Shown here: in pieces, positions 8,599 through 16,269 of the stretch
Layout: each line of letters opens with the position of its first letter
Numbering within the stretch: position 1 is the stretch's first letter
Source of the DNA: JAPYTK01 sp964401935
GTDB taxonomy: Bacteria; Myxococcota_A; Polyangia; Polyangiales; Polyangiaceae
Direction: 5' to 3'
Assembly: GCA_964401935.1 (NCBI GenBank)
Contig: CAYOAL010000003.1
Coordinates: 95,449 to 159,448, forward strand
Length of the DNA: 64,000 nt
The notes under the pieces: generated by a model
What the model was told of the DNA's origin: nothing
Database searches by the model: none
The model's input: only the letters and a program-made list of their open reading frames with translations
Position numbers and translations under genes: made by a program

Positions 8599-9852
8599 GT
8601 GCCGTCGATCCCTCTCGCGCTCCGTGTCGGTTCCCTCGTGGGAGCTCTCGTCGCCACCGTCGCCGCGTGTGACAAGGAGGAGGCCGCGCCCCCGACGGAC
8701 GCGGCGGCGCCCTCGGCGACCCAAGACCTGCTCCAGGCCGCGGAGGAAGAGCAAGCGCGCGCGGCTCGTCCTCAGAAGAAGGGCGAGGCCACGAGCGCGG
8801 GCGAGCGCGTGAAGATCGCCGCCGGTAAGCTCACGGCGGGGAGCACGCCGGGGGATCGTGGCCGCGACCCATCGTTCGAGCCGGCGCTGCTCGAGGTGGA
8901 GCTCGCCGCCTTCGAGATCGACAAGCTCCCCCACCCCAACGATCCGGCCCGAGCGCCGCGAACCGGCTTGTCGCGCGATCAGGCCGAGGCTGCATGTAAG
9001 GAAGTCGACGGTCGGTTGTGCACCGAGCTCGAGTGGGAGATGGCGTGCAAAGGACCCGACGGCCAGCGTTATGCAGGGGGAGACGTCTGGGATCCGACCT
9101 GTGCGAAGAGCCCAGAGACCTGTGCGTCGGGCTACGGCGTGCTCGCGATGGGGGGAGCGCTGCGCGAGTGGACGGCGAGCAACGTGCAGCCGATCAAGGA
9201 GTTCTTGAAGCGAGAAGGCGCCGCGGTGCGTGGCGCGCTCGCCGACGCTGCCGACGTCGATCACCGCTGCGCTCACCGCGCGACCGTCGATCCGGCCTCG
9301 TCCGCCCCCGACCTCGGGTTCCGCTGTTGTTACGGCGCGGCCAACGAGCCGGTCATTCGGTCACCCACTTGGCTCGCCACGATTCGCAACGCCGATCTCC
9401 CCGCGGATCGACTGTCGAAGCTGTTCGCCTCCGATCGACGCCTGGCCGCCGTCGCCAGCGACATCAAGTACTTTCGGAAGGAGAGCGCGGTAGACACCGT
9501 GATGCGACGCGCCAAGGCGAGGAAGGGCGGGGCCGACGGCGGCACCCTGCCCCCGAACGTCGAAGCGACCACCTCGCCGGTCATCTGGAATCCAGCCCCC
9601 GGGGAGGAGCTTCTCCTCGTCACCGGGCAGTCGGGAAAGCGCTCCTTCATCGTGGCGTTCCACGTGCTGCCGAACGAGCGCTATCGCGTGGGAGCGGCGA
9701 TGATCCTCGAAGACGAGCTCGGGCCGATCGTGTTGTTCTACAACCCCTACGTTCGTCGCAAGCTCGAGTGGGCGATGTGCTGGGGGTGCCCCGCCGAGGC
9801 TGGATTCATCACCTATCGCGACGACAATCGCGTCGTGATCACTCAGGAGTAG
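8599..9852 (+). CDS. SUMF1/FGE-like domain lipoprotein (paralogue of the protein at 36029)
   Basis: A 417-residue predicted lipoprotein with a GTG start, a hydrophobic signal and lipobox VAAC (Cys24), then a low-complexity Ala/Gln/Glu linker. Residues about 70-255 resemble the formylglycine-generating-enzyme/SUMF1 fold: GRLCTELEWEMACKGP, REWTAS and LGFRCCYG. The paired active-site Cys of true formylglycine enzymes is not evident, so a binding or structural role is more likely. A second domain (residues about 300-417, beginning near WNPAPGEELLLV) is also found in the protein at 36029. It probably sits on a membrane face exposed to the periplasm. Confidence 0.85.
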   Translation: MPSIPLALRVGSLVGALVATVAACDKEEAAPPTDAAAPSATQDLLQAAEEEQARAARPQKKGEATSAGERVKIAAGKLTAGSTPGDRGRDPSFEPALLEVELAAFEIDKLPHPNDPARAPRTGLSRDQAEAACKEVDGRLCTELEWEMACKGPDGQRYAGGDVWDPTCAKSPETCASGYGVLAMGGALREWTASNVQPIKEFLKREGAAVRGALADAADVDHRCAHRATVDPASSAPDLGFRCCYGAANEPVIRSPTWLATIRNADLPADRLSKLFASDRRLAAVASDIKYFRKESAVDTVMRRAKARKGGADGGTLPPNVEATTSPVIWNPAPGEELLLVTGQSGKRSFIVAFHVLPNERYRVGAAMILEDELGPIVLFYNPYVRRKLEWAMCWGCPAEAGFITYRDDNRVVITQE

Positions 9853-9874
9853 CAGGCCGAACGTTGCAGGCCGC

Positions 9875-9894
9875 GCGTCGGGCCCGCCCGACGC
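9875..9894. terminator. Hairpin between convergent genes
   Basis: Perfect 7-bp arms GCGTCGG and CCGACGC with a 6-base loop, placed between the stop codons of the lipoprotein at 9852 and the kinase at 9896. No strong T-tract follows on either side, so it is a terminator candidate from position and structure only. Confidence 0.5.
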
Positions 9895-9895
9895 T

Positions 9896-10621
9896 TCAGC
9901 CGAGGCCGCTCGAGGTGTCGAGCACGGGCACCTCGATGGTGAACACCGACGTGGTCTCGCCGCCCGCGATGAGGGTGCAGCCGCACGCAGCCGCCGCCGC
10001 TCTGGCCGCGAGCAAGCCGAGGCCGCGACCATAACGCATCCCCTCGGCGCGTCCGCTGGTGGTGTGGCCCTCCGGCCCGAGGGCGGTCTCGCGCAGCGCC
10101 TCGGGGATCGCGGGGCCATCGTCACGCACCACCACCTGCGCGTGTCCCTCGCCGGGCTCGACGGTCACACGCACCGTGGATCCCCGTGGCGCATGCTGGA
10201 GGCTGTTGGCGATCACGTTCTCCACGGCCAGCGAGAACAACGACCGATCGAGGACGGTGCGAGGGCCGCGGCCGTTGCCGCCGAACTCGAGCTCGAGCTG
10301 GGCTTGGCGCGCGCGGTCGCCGCAGCGCTTGGTCACCTCGGCCACCGTGGCGCCCACGTCGAGGTCGTGGAGCGTCACGCCAACCTCGTTGCCTTTGATC
10401 AGCAAGTCGAAGTTGGCCACGATACGCCGCAGCACGTCGCAGGCGGTCACGCTGTCTTCCACCGATTCGGCCAAATCGGGATCGACGGCCATTCGAGAGA
10501 GCAGGCGCTTTGCAAACTCGAGGTTGGTCACGATGGCGGCCAGCGGGTTGCGCAGGTCGTGACACATCAGGTGCAAGAGCGAGCGCAGCTCGGCGTCATC
10601 GAGATGGAGTTTCTCCGACAT
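9896..10621 (-). CDS. Small soluble histidine kinase without a sensor domain
   Basis: A 241-residue protein starting at the ATG at 10621, preceded by a GGCGGGG ribosome-binding-like stretch; an ATG at 10639 is an alternative. It has only a dimerisation/phosphoacceptor helix (HDLRNP, His21) and an HATPase domain with N-box ENVIANSLQ, G1 box DDGPAIP and G2 box GRGLGL. No membrane segment, PAS or GAF domain is present and no response regulator is adjacent. It may receive its signal from a partner or act as a phosphotransfer protein. Confidence 0.88.
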   Translation of the reverse strand: MSEKLHLDDAELRSLLHLMCHDLRNPLAAIVTNLEFAKRLLSRMAVDPDLAESVEDSVTACDVLRRIVANFDLLIKGNEVGVTLHDLDVGATVAEVTKRCGDRARQAQLELEFGGNGRGPRTVLDRSLFSLAVENVIANSLQHAPRGSTVRVTVEPGEGHAQVVVRDDGPAIPEALRETALGPEGHTTSGRAEGMRYGRGLGLLAARAAAAACGCTLIAGGETTSVFTIEVPVLDTSSGLG

Positions 10622-10670
10622 TCGATCCCCGCCTTTCATACTGCAGGATGGCCACGGCAGGGAGCGATCT

Positions 10671-11555
10671 CTAGGTGCCGAGGCGCGGAAAGACGCGTTG
10701 TCGGAGGAACGAGAGCACGTGCTCGCGCACGGCGTCTCGGCGCTCGATGGGCACGACGTGGGTGGCGCCACGTTCGATCACCAGATCGCTCGCGGGGATG
10801 GCAGCGGCCATCTTCTGCGCCAGCTGCACGGGGGTGAACGAGTCGAGCTCGCCAGCCACCACGAGGGCCGGCACCTCGATGGTCCCCAGCATGTCCTCGG
10901 CCGTGACGTCCCCGATCGAGCGCAGCATCTTCAAGAACATCACCAGATCGAGGTTCGCCACGTGCTCCGAGTAACGCACGATGTCGTCCGGCTCGATGGC
11001 GCTCGCGTCGACCTCTCCGGTGGCCATCGCGATCCGCATCGACACGTTCGGGGGCACGTTGCTCCACACCGCGCGCGCGAGCCGCGGGTTGCGCTCCACC
11101 CACTCGAGGAAGCCCGGGAGGGCTCGGGCGAGGCCGTCGCCCCCCTTGAAGGTGTGGGTCATTCGGCCCGCGGTACCGCAGAACAACATGAGGCCCGCGA
11201 TCCCCTCCGGGCGGCTCCGATACCCCTCGAGGACCAGCTGACATCCCATGGAGTGGCCGGCCAGCACCACCGGGTTCGGCGCCACCCGGTCACGGATCGC
11301 GTCGAGATCAGCCACGAACGCGTCGATGCCGATGCGGCTCGGATCGGCTGGCGCCGCCGAGCGCCCGTGCCCGCGGTAGTTCCAATGGACCACGTTGGCG
11401 ACTGGGCTCAGATCTTCCGCCAGGTAGCGCCAGATGAACCCGTCGCACGCGATCCCGTCGCACAGGATGGCAGTGAGCGGCGCGCCCGTCGGCCGCGAAC
11501 GAGCGTAGAGGCGGGTGCCGTCGACCGCCTTCACGAAGGTCTCCGTCCAAGACAT
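10671..11555 (-). CDS. Alpha/beta-hydrolase fold protein
   Basis: A 294-residue cytosolic hydrolase read from the ATG at 11555. It shows the order expected for the fold: oxyanion region CDGIACDG, nucleophile elbow GHSMGCQ, an acidic residue in GELDSFTP and a late His in GATHVVP. A cap region of about 90 residues lies between elbow and acid. It resembles esterases, haloperoxidase-like and thioesterase-like members; the substrate cannot be inferred. It ends 49 bp before the small kinase start on the same strand. Confidence 0.88.
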   Translation of the reverse strand: MSWTETFVKAVDGTRLYARSRPTGAPLTAILCDGIACDGFIWRYLAEDLSPVANVVHWNYRGHGRSAAPADPSRIGIDAFVADLDAIRDRVAPNPVVLAGHSMGCQLVLEGYRSRPEGIAGLMLFCGTAGRMTHTFKGGDGLARALPGFLEWVERNPRLARAVWSNVPPNVSMRIAMATGEVDASAIEPDDIVRYSEHVANLDLVMFLKMLRSIGDVTAEDMLGTIEVPALVVAGELDSFTPVQLAQKMAAAIPASDLVIERGATHVVPIERRDAVREHVLSFLRQRVFPRLGT

Positions 11556-11583
11556 CCCCGAGCAGCTCCCCAAAACGTCAAAC

Positions 11584-11625
11584 GGCCCAGTCCACGTCCA
11601 GCGTGGTGCGCTGGTGGACTGGGCC
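11584..11625. repeat. 42-bp imperfect palindrome / hairpin
   Basis: Perfect 12-base arms GGCCCAGTCCAC (11584-11595) and GTGGACTGGGCC (11614-11625) enclose a nested CAGCG/CGCTG stem. It lies downstream of the RHH gene and 28 bp upstream of the hydrolase start. On the minus strand it is followed by a modest CGTTT...GTTTT run, so it may terminate the RHH transcript, or be an operator. Confidence 0.7.
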
Positions 11626-11738
11626 CATCATTGCGACCCGCGCGTCCTGTCGCGGCGTCGGAGTCTCACCGCGCCGCCGATGGTCTCGGCGCAGAAGCCA
11701 CGCCGGTCATCCCGTCGCGCGAGCCGTGCCGCCCGAGA

Positions 11739-11951
11739 TCATTCGTCGCTGCTCGCGTCGTCCCCGATGTCGTTGACGCTCGGGATCTTTCGAATGTCGC
11801 TCCGCGCCAGCTTCCAGGCGCGCTGAACGACCCAAGAGAGAGAGCGATCGAGCCGGGCTGCTTCATCCTTGATCTCAGCCAACATCGTCTCGGGAAAGTA
11901 GAGACTCTGCTTGCGCTTGTCGCTTCTCGGCGTGCTGTTGTTGTCTCCCAT
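11739..11951 (-). CDS. Small ribbon-helix-helix protein (KQSLYFP family)
   Basis: 70 residues: a short polar head, then KRKQSLYFPETMLAEIKDEA and LDRSLSWVVQRAWKLAR, the strand plus two helices of a ribbon-helix-helix fold. This core matches a small family common in myxobacteria (TIGR04563 from memory). An acidic tail (IGDDASSDE) follows. Likely DNA-binding as a dimer, though not every family member has a shown target. The long palindrome just downstream would be a natural site to test. Confidence 0.8.
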   Translation of the reverse strand: MGDNNSTPRSDKRKQSLYFPETMLAEIKDEAARLDRSLSWVVQRAWKLARSDIRKIPSVNDIGDDASSDE

Positions 11952-12273
11952 AAAACCCTGACCTTACATCCCCTCTGACATGCCCCAGGGAGAACACCTG
12001 CCCCCGGAGTGTCGCCAGAATTACCGCAGTGTGCTCCAATCCTCCAGCACTTTTCTCATACATTTCGACCGAATGCCATACTCGAAACGTGCGTGTGCGG
12101 AATTCTGGAGCCTCCCGCGGCGGTCGGGCCCAGGCGCCCTCCGACGGCCACGGCGCCCGACCCAAGCGACCAAGCACCTCTGGCTCTGGCTGCGGATCGA
12201 GCCGGCGTCGCGCGAGCTGCCGGGACCTCCGCGGCGCCCGCCCGCCGAGGCCGCGTCGGGTTGGCCCACGCGG
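11952..12273. other. Intergenic stretch without a supported gene
   Basis: 322 bp between the RHH start and the stop of the lipoprotein at 12274, both on the minus strand, so it should contain the RHH promoter and the end of the lipoprotein transcript. Short open frames cross it in several frames but none has a family motif or credible composition. No clear promoter or hairpin was picked out. Confidence 0.5.
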
Positions 12274-12879
12274 TCAGCGCTTCTTGGTGAGCTTCGAGGT
12301 CGCCTGGCGCACCACGCTCGCGTCGGCGTTCGACACCCTCAGGCTCACCTCGAGCGGCCCCTCGGGGCCCCCTTGCCCCGTGAGAACCCCGCTCATTTCG
12401 CCGTCTTCGCCAGGGGCCAGGCCCGCCCGCAGCGCGTCCCCGTCCCACATCCCGACCACCGCGAGCGTGCCCAGCGCGCCCGTCACCTTCCCAGCGACCG
12501 CACCGTCGGGCCCGACGGTCAGCTCGATGGCGCCGTCACCCTCGGCGCCGCCGGGGTCCGACTTCCAGCTCGCGTAAGGCACACCTTCGGGTACCGTCAC
12601 CTCGCCGCGCGTTGCTGTGAACACGCCGGCCCACACGCCAGCGTGCGGGTTCGTGGTCGTGGCGTCTCCCCCGGGCGCCTCCCGACCGGAGCCCGAGGGA
12701 CCCGCTGGCGGCTGGCTCGAGGCCGGCGCGCTCGTGCCGATGGGGGCCGGGGCGGTGCGCTCTCCGTCGCAGCCGACGCCGGCCGTCGCCGCGACGAGCG
12801 CGACCGGGAGGACACCGCCGACGGTCGCCCTGAGGCGCGTGGAGACCGTGCGCGGCAGCTGGCGCCGACGAAGGGACAT
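12274..12879 (-). CDS. Lipoprotein of unknown function, 201 aa
   Basis: Read from the ATG at 12879, with an Arg-rich N-terminus, hydrophobic stretch and lipobox GVGC (Cys37). A Pro/Ser/Gly linker follows, then a domain with repeating beta-type segments (GVWAGVFTATRG, AGKVTGALG, MSGVLTGQG, LEVSLRVS) suggesting a small beta-barrel or sandwich. It reads like ligand-free extracytoplasmic domains in other lipoproteins of this group, but no family is recognised. Divergent from the lipoprotein gene at 13093. Confidence 0.72.
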   Translation of the reverse strand: MSLRRRQLPRTVSTRLRATVGGVLPVALVAATAGVGCDGERTAPAPIGTSAPASSQPPAGPSGSGREAPGGDATTTNPHAGVWAGVFTATRGEVTVPEGVPYASWKSDPGGAEGDGAIELTVGPDGAVAGKVTGALGTLAVVGMWDGDALRAGLAPGEDGEMSGVLTGQGGPEGPLEVSLRVSNADASVVRQATSKLTKKR

Positions 12880-13092
12880 CGCGGCATCGATAGCACATCG
12901 CGGGGGAGAAGCGGTGGGGGAGGCAGACCAGCGCCGAGGGCCGCGCGAGGCGGGGCGCGGGGTTTCTCGGGTGCCACCTTCTCGATGAGCCGCGACTGCG
13001 CTAAAAAAACGGGTTGGCCGATGGTGGCGTAAGCTTGGTTGGAAGCAAGTTGGTGACGCACGCACGGCTACGCTACAAACGGAACTGGGCCC

Positions 13093-13779
13093 ATGAAAAA
13101 CGCGCTACGAGCGATGCTCGGGGGATTGTCGATGCTTGTCGTGGGGGCGTGCAGCGATCCCCCGCCACCGGTGGAGCCCCCGGCTCCGGCGCCCGAGCCG
13201 GAACCGCCCCCGCCACCCCCCGAGCCCACGTGCGAGGCGATGAAGGATCACTGCAAGGCGGAGGCGGACACCGTCGTGCCGATCCCGCAGGTGAGCCTCG
13301 GCTTCACCCCCCCGCTCGGCTGGGAGTACGCCATGCTCGAGGAGGCGTCCGTCACCCAGATGAGCGACGAGGGGCCGGTGCTCGTGCTCGCGAGCCTCAA
13401 GCCGGACGCGCAAGCCTACAAGCTCACCGCCCAGCGAACCGCGTTGGTGACGAGCCTCGCCGAGCTGGTCGACATCGAGCCGCCGAGCAAGATCACCTTC
13501 AGCCAGCCCAACAAACGCAAGTTCTCCGAGATGACGATGATGCTCTGGGAGAACGAGGCGAAGCGCGCGAACAAGAAGGGAGCGCTCCTGCTCCTCGCGA
13601 CCACCGTCGGTGAGCGTGAGATCTTTGGGATTGGGTTCGCAGCGGCTGGCGACCTCGACGGAACCAAAGCGATCCTCGAAACGCTCAACACCTTCAAGGC
13701 GGTCGAGCCGGAAGAAGGGGCCGGAACCGACGACACCGGTGACGACGAGGGTGGGGGCAAGGACGGTAAGAAGCAGTGA
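13093..13779 (+). CDS. Proline-rich-linker lipoprotein coupled to the pseudokinase
   Basis: 228 residues: signal with lipobox VGAC (Cys20), a Pro/Glu linker, then a folded domain from about residue 48 (CEAMKDHC) with mixed alpha/beta character and a Gly/Asp/Lys-rich tail. A possible promoter (TTGGTG at 13050, TACAAA at 13074, 18-bp spacer) would leave only a very short leader. The TGA stop overlaps the GTG start of the pseudokinase as GTGA, so the two are probably translated together. A surface partner of the pseudokinase is a reasonable inference. Confidence 0.75.
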   Translation: MKNALRAMLGGLSMLVVGACSDPPPPVEPPAPAPEPEPPPPPPEPTCEAMKDHCKAEADTVVPIPQVSLGFTPPLGWEYAMLEEASVTQMSDEGPVLVLASLKPDAQAYKLTAQRTALVTSLAELVDIEPPSKITFSQPNKRKFSEMTMMLWENEAKRANKKGALLLLATTVGEREIFGIGFAAAGDLDGTKAILETLNTFKAVEPEEGAGTDDTGDDEGGGKDGKKQ

Positions 13780-15356
13780 CCGCGCCCCACCTCGGACCGG
13801 GACATTCCTTGGCCGGGAAGTACACGATTCGTGCGCTCCTCGGCTTCACCGGTGAGGTGGCCACTTATCACGCCGTTTCGAACGACGGCCGCGAGTTCGT
13901 CGTCAAGCTCTTCGATCCAACCATCGGGCAGCGCGCGGACGTCATGGCAGCTCTCGACAACGTGCGACAGCGCGTGGCTCGGCTCCCGCCGGGGAGCGTC
14001 GTGCCGGTGTTCGACGCCGGCTTCGACGCGGGCACGGGCGCGCCCTTCTCCGCGTCCGAGTACCTGCGGATCCCGTCGTTGTCCCGGCTCATCGACACCG
14101 GGCCCCTGTCTCCCGACGTGGTCGCTTTGATCATCCGTGGGATCGCCTCCGTGCTCGACGCCGCCCACGCGCTCGACCTGCATCACCTCGCGCTCAAACC
14201 CACCAACGTGTTCGTGGGGCCAGCCCCCGACTACGCGGTGCGACTGACCGACTTCGACGCCAGCGTGATCCGACGCACGAGCCCTGCTTCCCACGAGGTC
14301 TATTCGCGGTCGGCGCCCTGGTGGGCCCCCGAGCAGCTGCAGCCAGCTGCCGTCCTCGGCCCCCCTGCCGACGTGTTCTCCACCGCATTGATCGCCTTCT
14401 ATTCGTTGACCGGACGACCCTATTGGCTCTCTTGTCAGACGTACCCTCCCGACCTACCGAACTGGCAGCTGGAGCTTATGGGCCAGCGGGTCCCCGTTTC
14501 CCAGCGCGCGCGTGAGCTTGGTGCGGTGGTCAACCCGTTGTTCGACGGTGTGTTTGCCCGGTCGCTGTCCGTCAACCAGCCCGAGCGACCTCGCTCCGCG
14601 ATGGAGCTGGCCAACGTGCTCTCCGCCGCGTCGGGGGCCGATCAAGCCCGCACGCTCGTGTTCCCCGAGGAGTATGGCGGCGCCGACTTCCGGCCGCCGC
14701 CCGCGTTCGGACCGGGGACGAGCGACGCCGGCGGCTACGTGGCCACCGGGGGCGATCCAGCGCCGGCGCAGACCTCACAGGACGCGACGCTCTCGCCCGG
14801 GTTGCCACCGTTTCCGGCGCCGGTGGCGCGGAAGGCTTCGTCGGCGGTGCTGCCGATCGTCATCGGGGTCGCGGCGGCGGTGATCATTGGTGGGGGCGGC
14901 GTCGCATTTCTCTTCATGCGCACGGGCAACGGCGACTCTCGAGGCACCGCTGAGTCCTCTCCGGTGAGCGCTCCGAGCGAGCGCGCCGCGGCGTCCACTC
15001 CGCCGGCGGCACCTCCGAGTCCTGCGCCCGTCGCCGCGCCCGAGCCGACGCCGGCCTCGCCATCGGCGAGCCCAAGCGCAGAGCCGAGCGCCGAGCTCGT
15101 GGCGGTGACGATACGCTGCGAGCCCAAGTGCGATCGTATCGAGCTCGACGGCAAAGCGCTCGACAAGGTCGACGACAAGCTCGAGCTCAAGCCCGGGAAG
15201 TACAAGCTCAGACTGGTCAAGACCGGCCACTTGATTCGGGAAGACGTGCTCGAGGTGGCGGCGGGGAAGCCCATCGAGAAGGAATATCGATTGATCAAGA
15301 TCAATCCCATCCCTTCCCAGCCCAAGAACAACTGCGGCCAGTTCCTTTGTCCCTGA
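13776..15356 (+). CDS. Membrane-anchored Ser/Thr pseudokinase with extracytoplasmic PEGA-like domain
   Basis: 526 residues with a GTG start. Residues 12-285 follow the Hanks kinase fold: ATP-anchoring Lys44 in FVVKLFD, a degenerate Gly loop (LGFTGEV), HLALKPTN at 137-144 where kinases have HRDLKPxN, DFD at 159-161, an APEQ segment and an LTGRPYW region. The catalytic Asp is replaced by Ala139, so phosphotransfer is unlikely although the Lys and the metal-binding Asp remain. A membrane helix (about 357-381), a Ser/Pro/Ala linker and a PEGA-like beta domain (about 440-508) follow. Cys residues flank that domain (CEPKC and NNCGQFLCP). Confidence 0.85.
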   Translation: MTAPHLGPGHSLAGKYTIRALLGFTGEVATYHAVSNDGREFVVKLFDPTIGQRADVMAALDNVRQRVARLPPGSVVPVFDAGFDAGTGAPFSASEYLRIPSLSRLIDTGPLSPDVVALIIRGIASVLDAAHALDLHHLALKPTNVFVGPAPDYAVRLTDFDASVIRRTSPASHEVYSRSAPWWAPEQLQPAAVLGPPADVFSTALIAFYSLTGRPYWLSCQTYPPDLPNWQLELMGQRVPVSQRARELGAVVNPLFDGVFARSLSVNQPERPRSAMELANVLSAASGADQARTLVFPEEYGGADFRPPPAFGPGTSDAGGYVATGGDPAPAQTSQDATLSPGLPPFPAPVARKASSAVLPIVIGVAAAVIIGGGGVAFLFMRTGNGDSRGTAESSPVSAPSERAAASTPPAAPPSPAPVAAPEPTPASPSASPSAEPSAELVAVTIRCEPKCDRIELDGKALDKVDDKLELKPGKYKLRLVKTGHLIREDVLEVAAGKPIEKEYRLIKINPIPSQPKNNCGQFLCP

Positions 15357-15575
15357 ACGGAGCGTTCGGCTTCGCGGCGCCGGCCGACGGTATTCGAGGG
15401 TCGGCGAGTCGTCGCCCAATGGTTCGGGCTCGCCCAAGCCGCGGCTGCCGCATCGCTGGCTGCGCGACATCGCTGGCTGCATAGTTGCTCGCCCTGTGTT
15501 AAGGAAGGCGAGACGTCGGCACGGAGCGAGCGAGCTGAGTTGCTGCTCCTTTGCCGAGCGGACTACGGAGAATCA

Positions 15576-16127
15576 ATGTCGAAACTCGATCCTTTCACGG
15601 CGCAGATCATTCACTATGTGCGATCGATGCCCGACGATGCGTTGCTGGAGCTCGTGCGAGCTCACCTCGGCAGTGGAATCGGCGAGCTGTCGGGGAGGGG
15701 GGGAAACGAGGGCACCAAGAACGCGCGCGCGAGCGCTCCCGCGAAGCCCAAAGCGGCCGCGTCCGCTGCACCCGCGACGCCCGCCGCAGCGGCGTCGCGC
15801 AAGCCCGCCACCAAGGCCAAGGCGAAGCCGAAGGCAAAACGACCGAAGCAAGCGGCCGCGCGGTCGTCCGCGGCGGAGCGAGCGCAGCTCCTCGATTCGG
15901 TGGAGAAGGTGGTCAAGAGCAACAAAGGGCTGAGCGCGAGCGAGGTGGCGGAGAAGGTCAAGGTGGTCCAGACCAGGGTGGCCACCGCGTTGCGTGAGCT
16001 GAAGAAGTCGAAGCGCATCTATCAAGGCGGCGACCGGCGCTTCGCGCGCTACGCAGGAGACTCGAAGACCGCCAAGCAGGCGAGCGAGAAGGCGAGGCAG
16101 AACGCGCCCGGGCCTCAGCGGTCCTGA
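15576..16127 (+). CDS. Histone-H1-like Lys/Ala-rich protein with C-terminal winged helix
   Basis: 183 residues from the ATG at 15576, preceded by GGAGAATCA as ribosome-binding site; the GTG-type upstream extension adds nothing conserved. A short helical head (LDPFTAQIIHYVRSMPDD) is followed by a Lys/Ala/Pro linker of about 60 residues like eukaryotic H1 tails. A C-terminal winged-helix-like domain (about 105-160) follows, with LSASEVAEKVKV and RVATALRELKKSKRI. Probably a nucleoid-associated or regulatory DNA-binding protein. The upstream 219 bp contains a direct repeat of CATCGCTGGCTGC near 15450. Confidence 0.8.
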   Translation: MSKLDPFTAQIIHYVRSMPDDALLELVRAHLGSGIGELSGRGGNEGTKNARASAPAKPKAAASAAPATPAAAASRKPATKAKAKPKAKRPKQAAARSSAAERAQLLDSVEKVVKSNKGLSASEVAEKVKVVQTRVATALRELKKSKRIYQGGDRRFARYAGDSKTAKQASEKARQNAPGPQRS

Positions 16128-16269
16128 ACGCGCTCAGCCCATTTCGAGAAGAGGGCTCGCTCGTCGCCGTGGCGAAGCAGCGAGTGAGCTCCCGTTCCCC
16201 AGGCTGCGGCGCCACCCTGGGCGACGAAGGCCTTTGGCAGGGCGGGGCGGGTGCCCGGCCACAGCCGCT

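Noticed and set aside
11875..12177. 100-codon minus-strand frame overlapping the RHH gene
   Set aside because: Composition is poor and the RHH frame has a recognisable KQSLYFP core.
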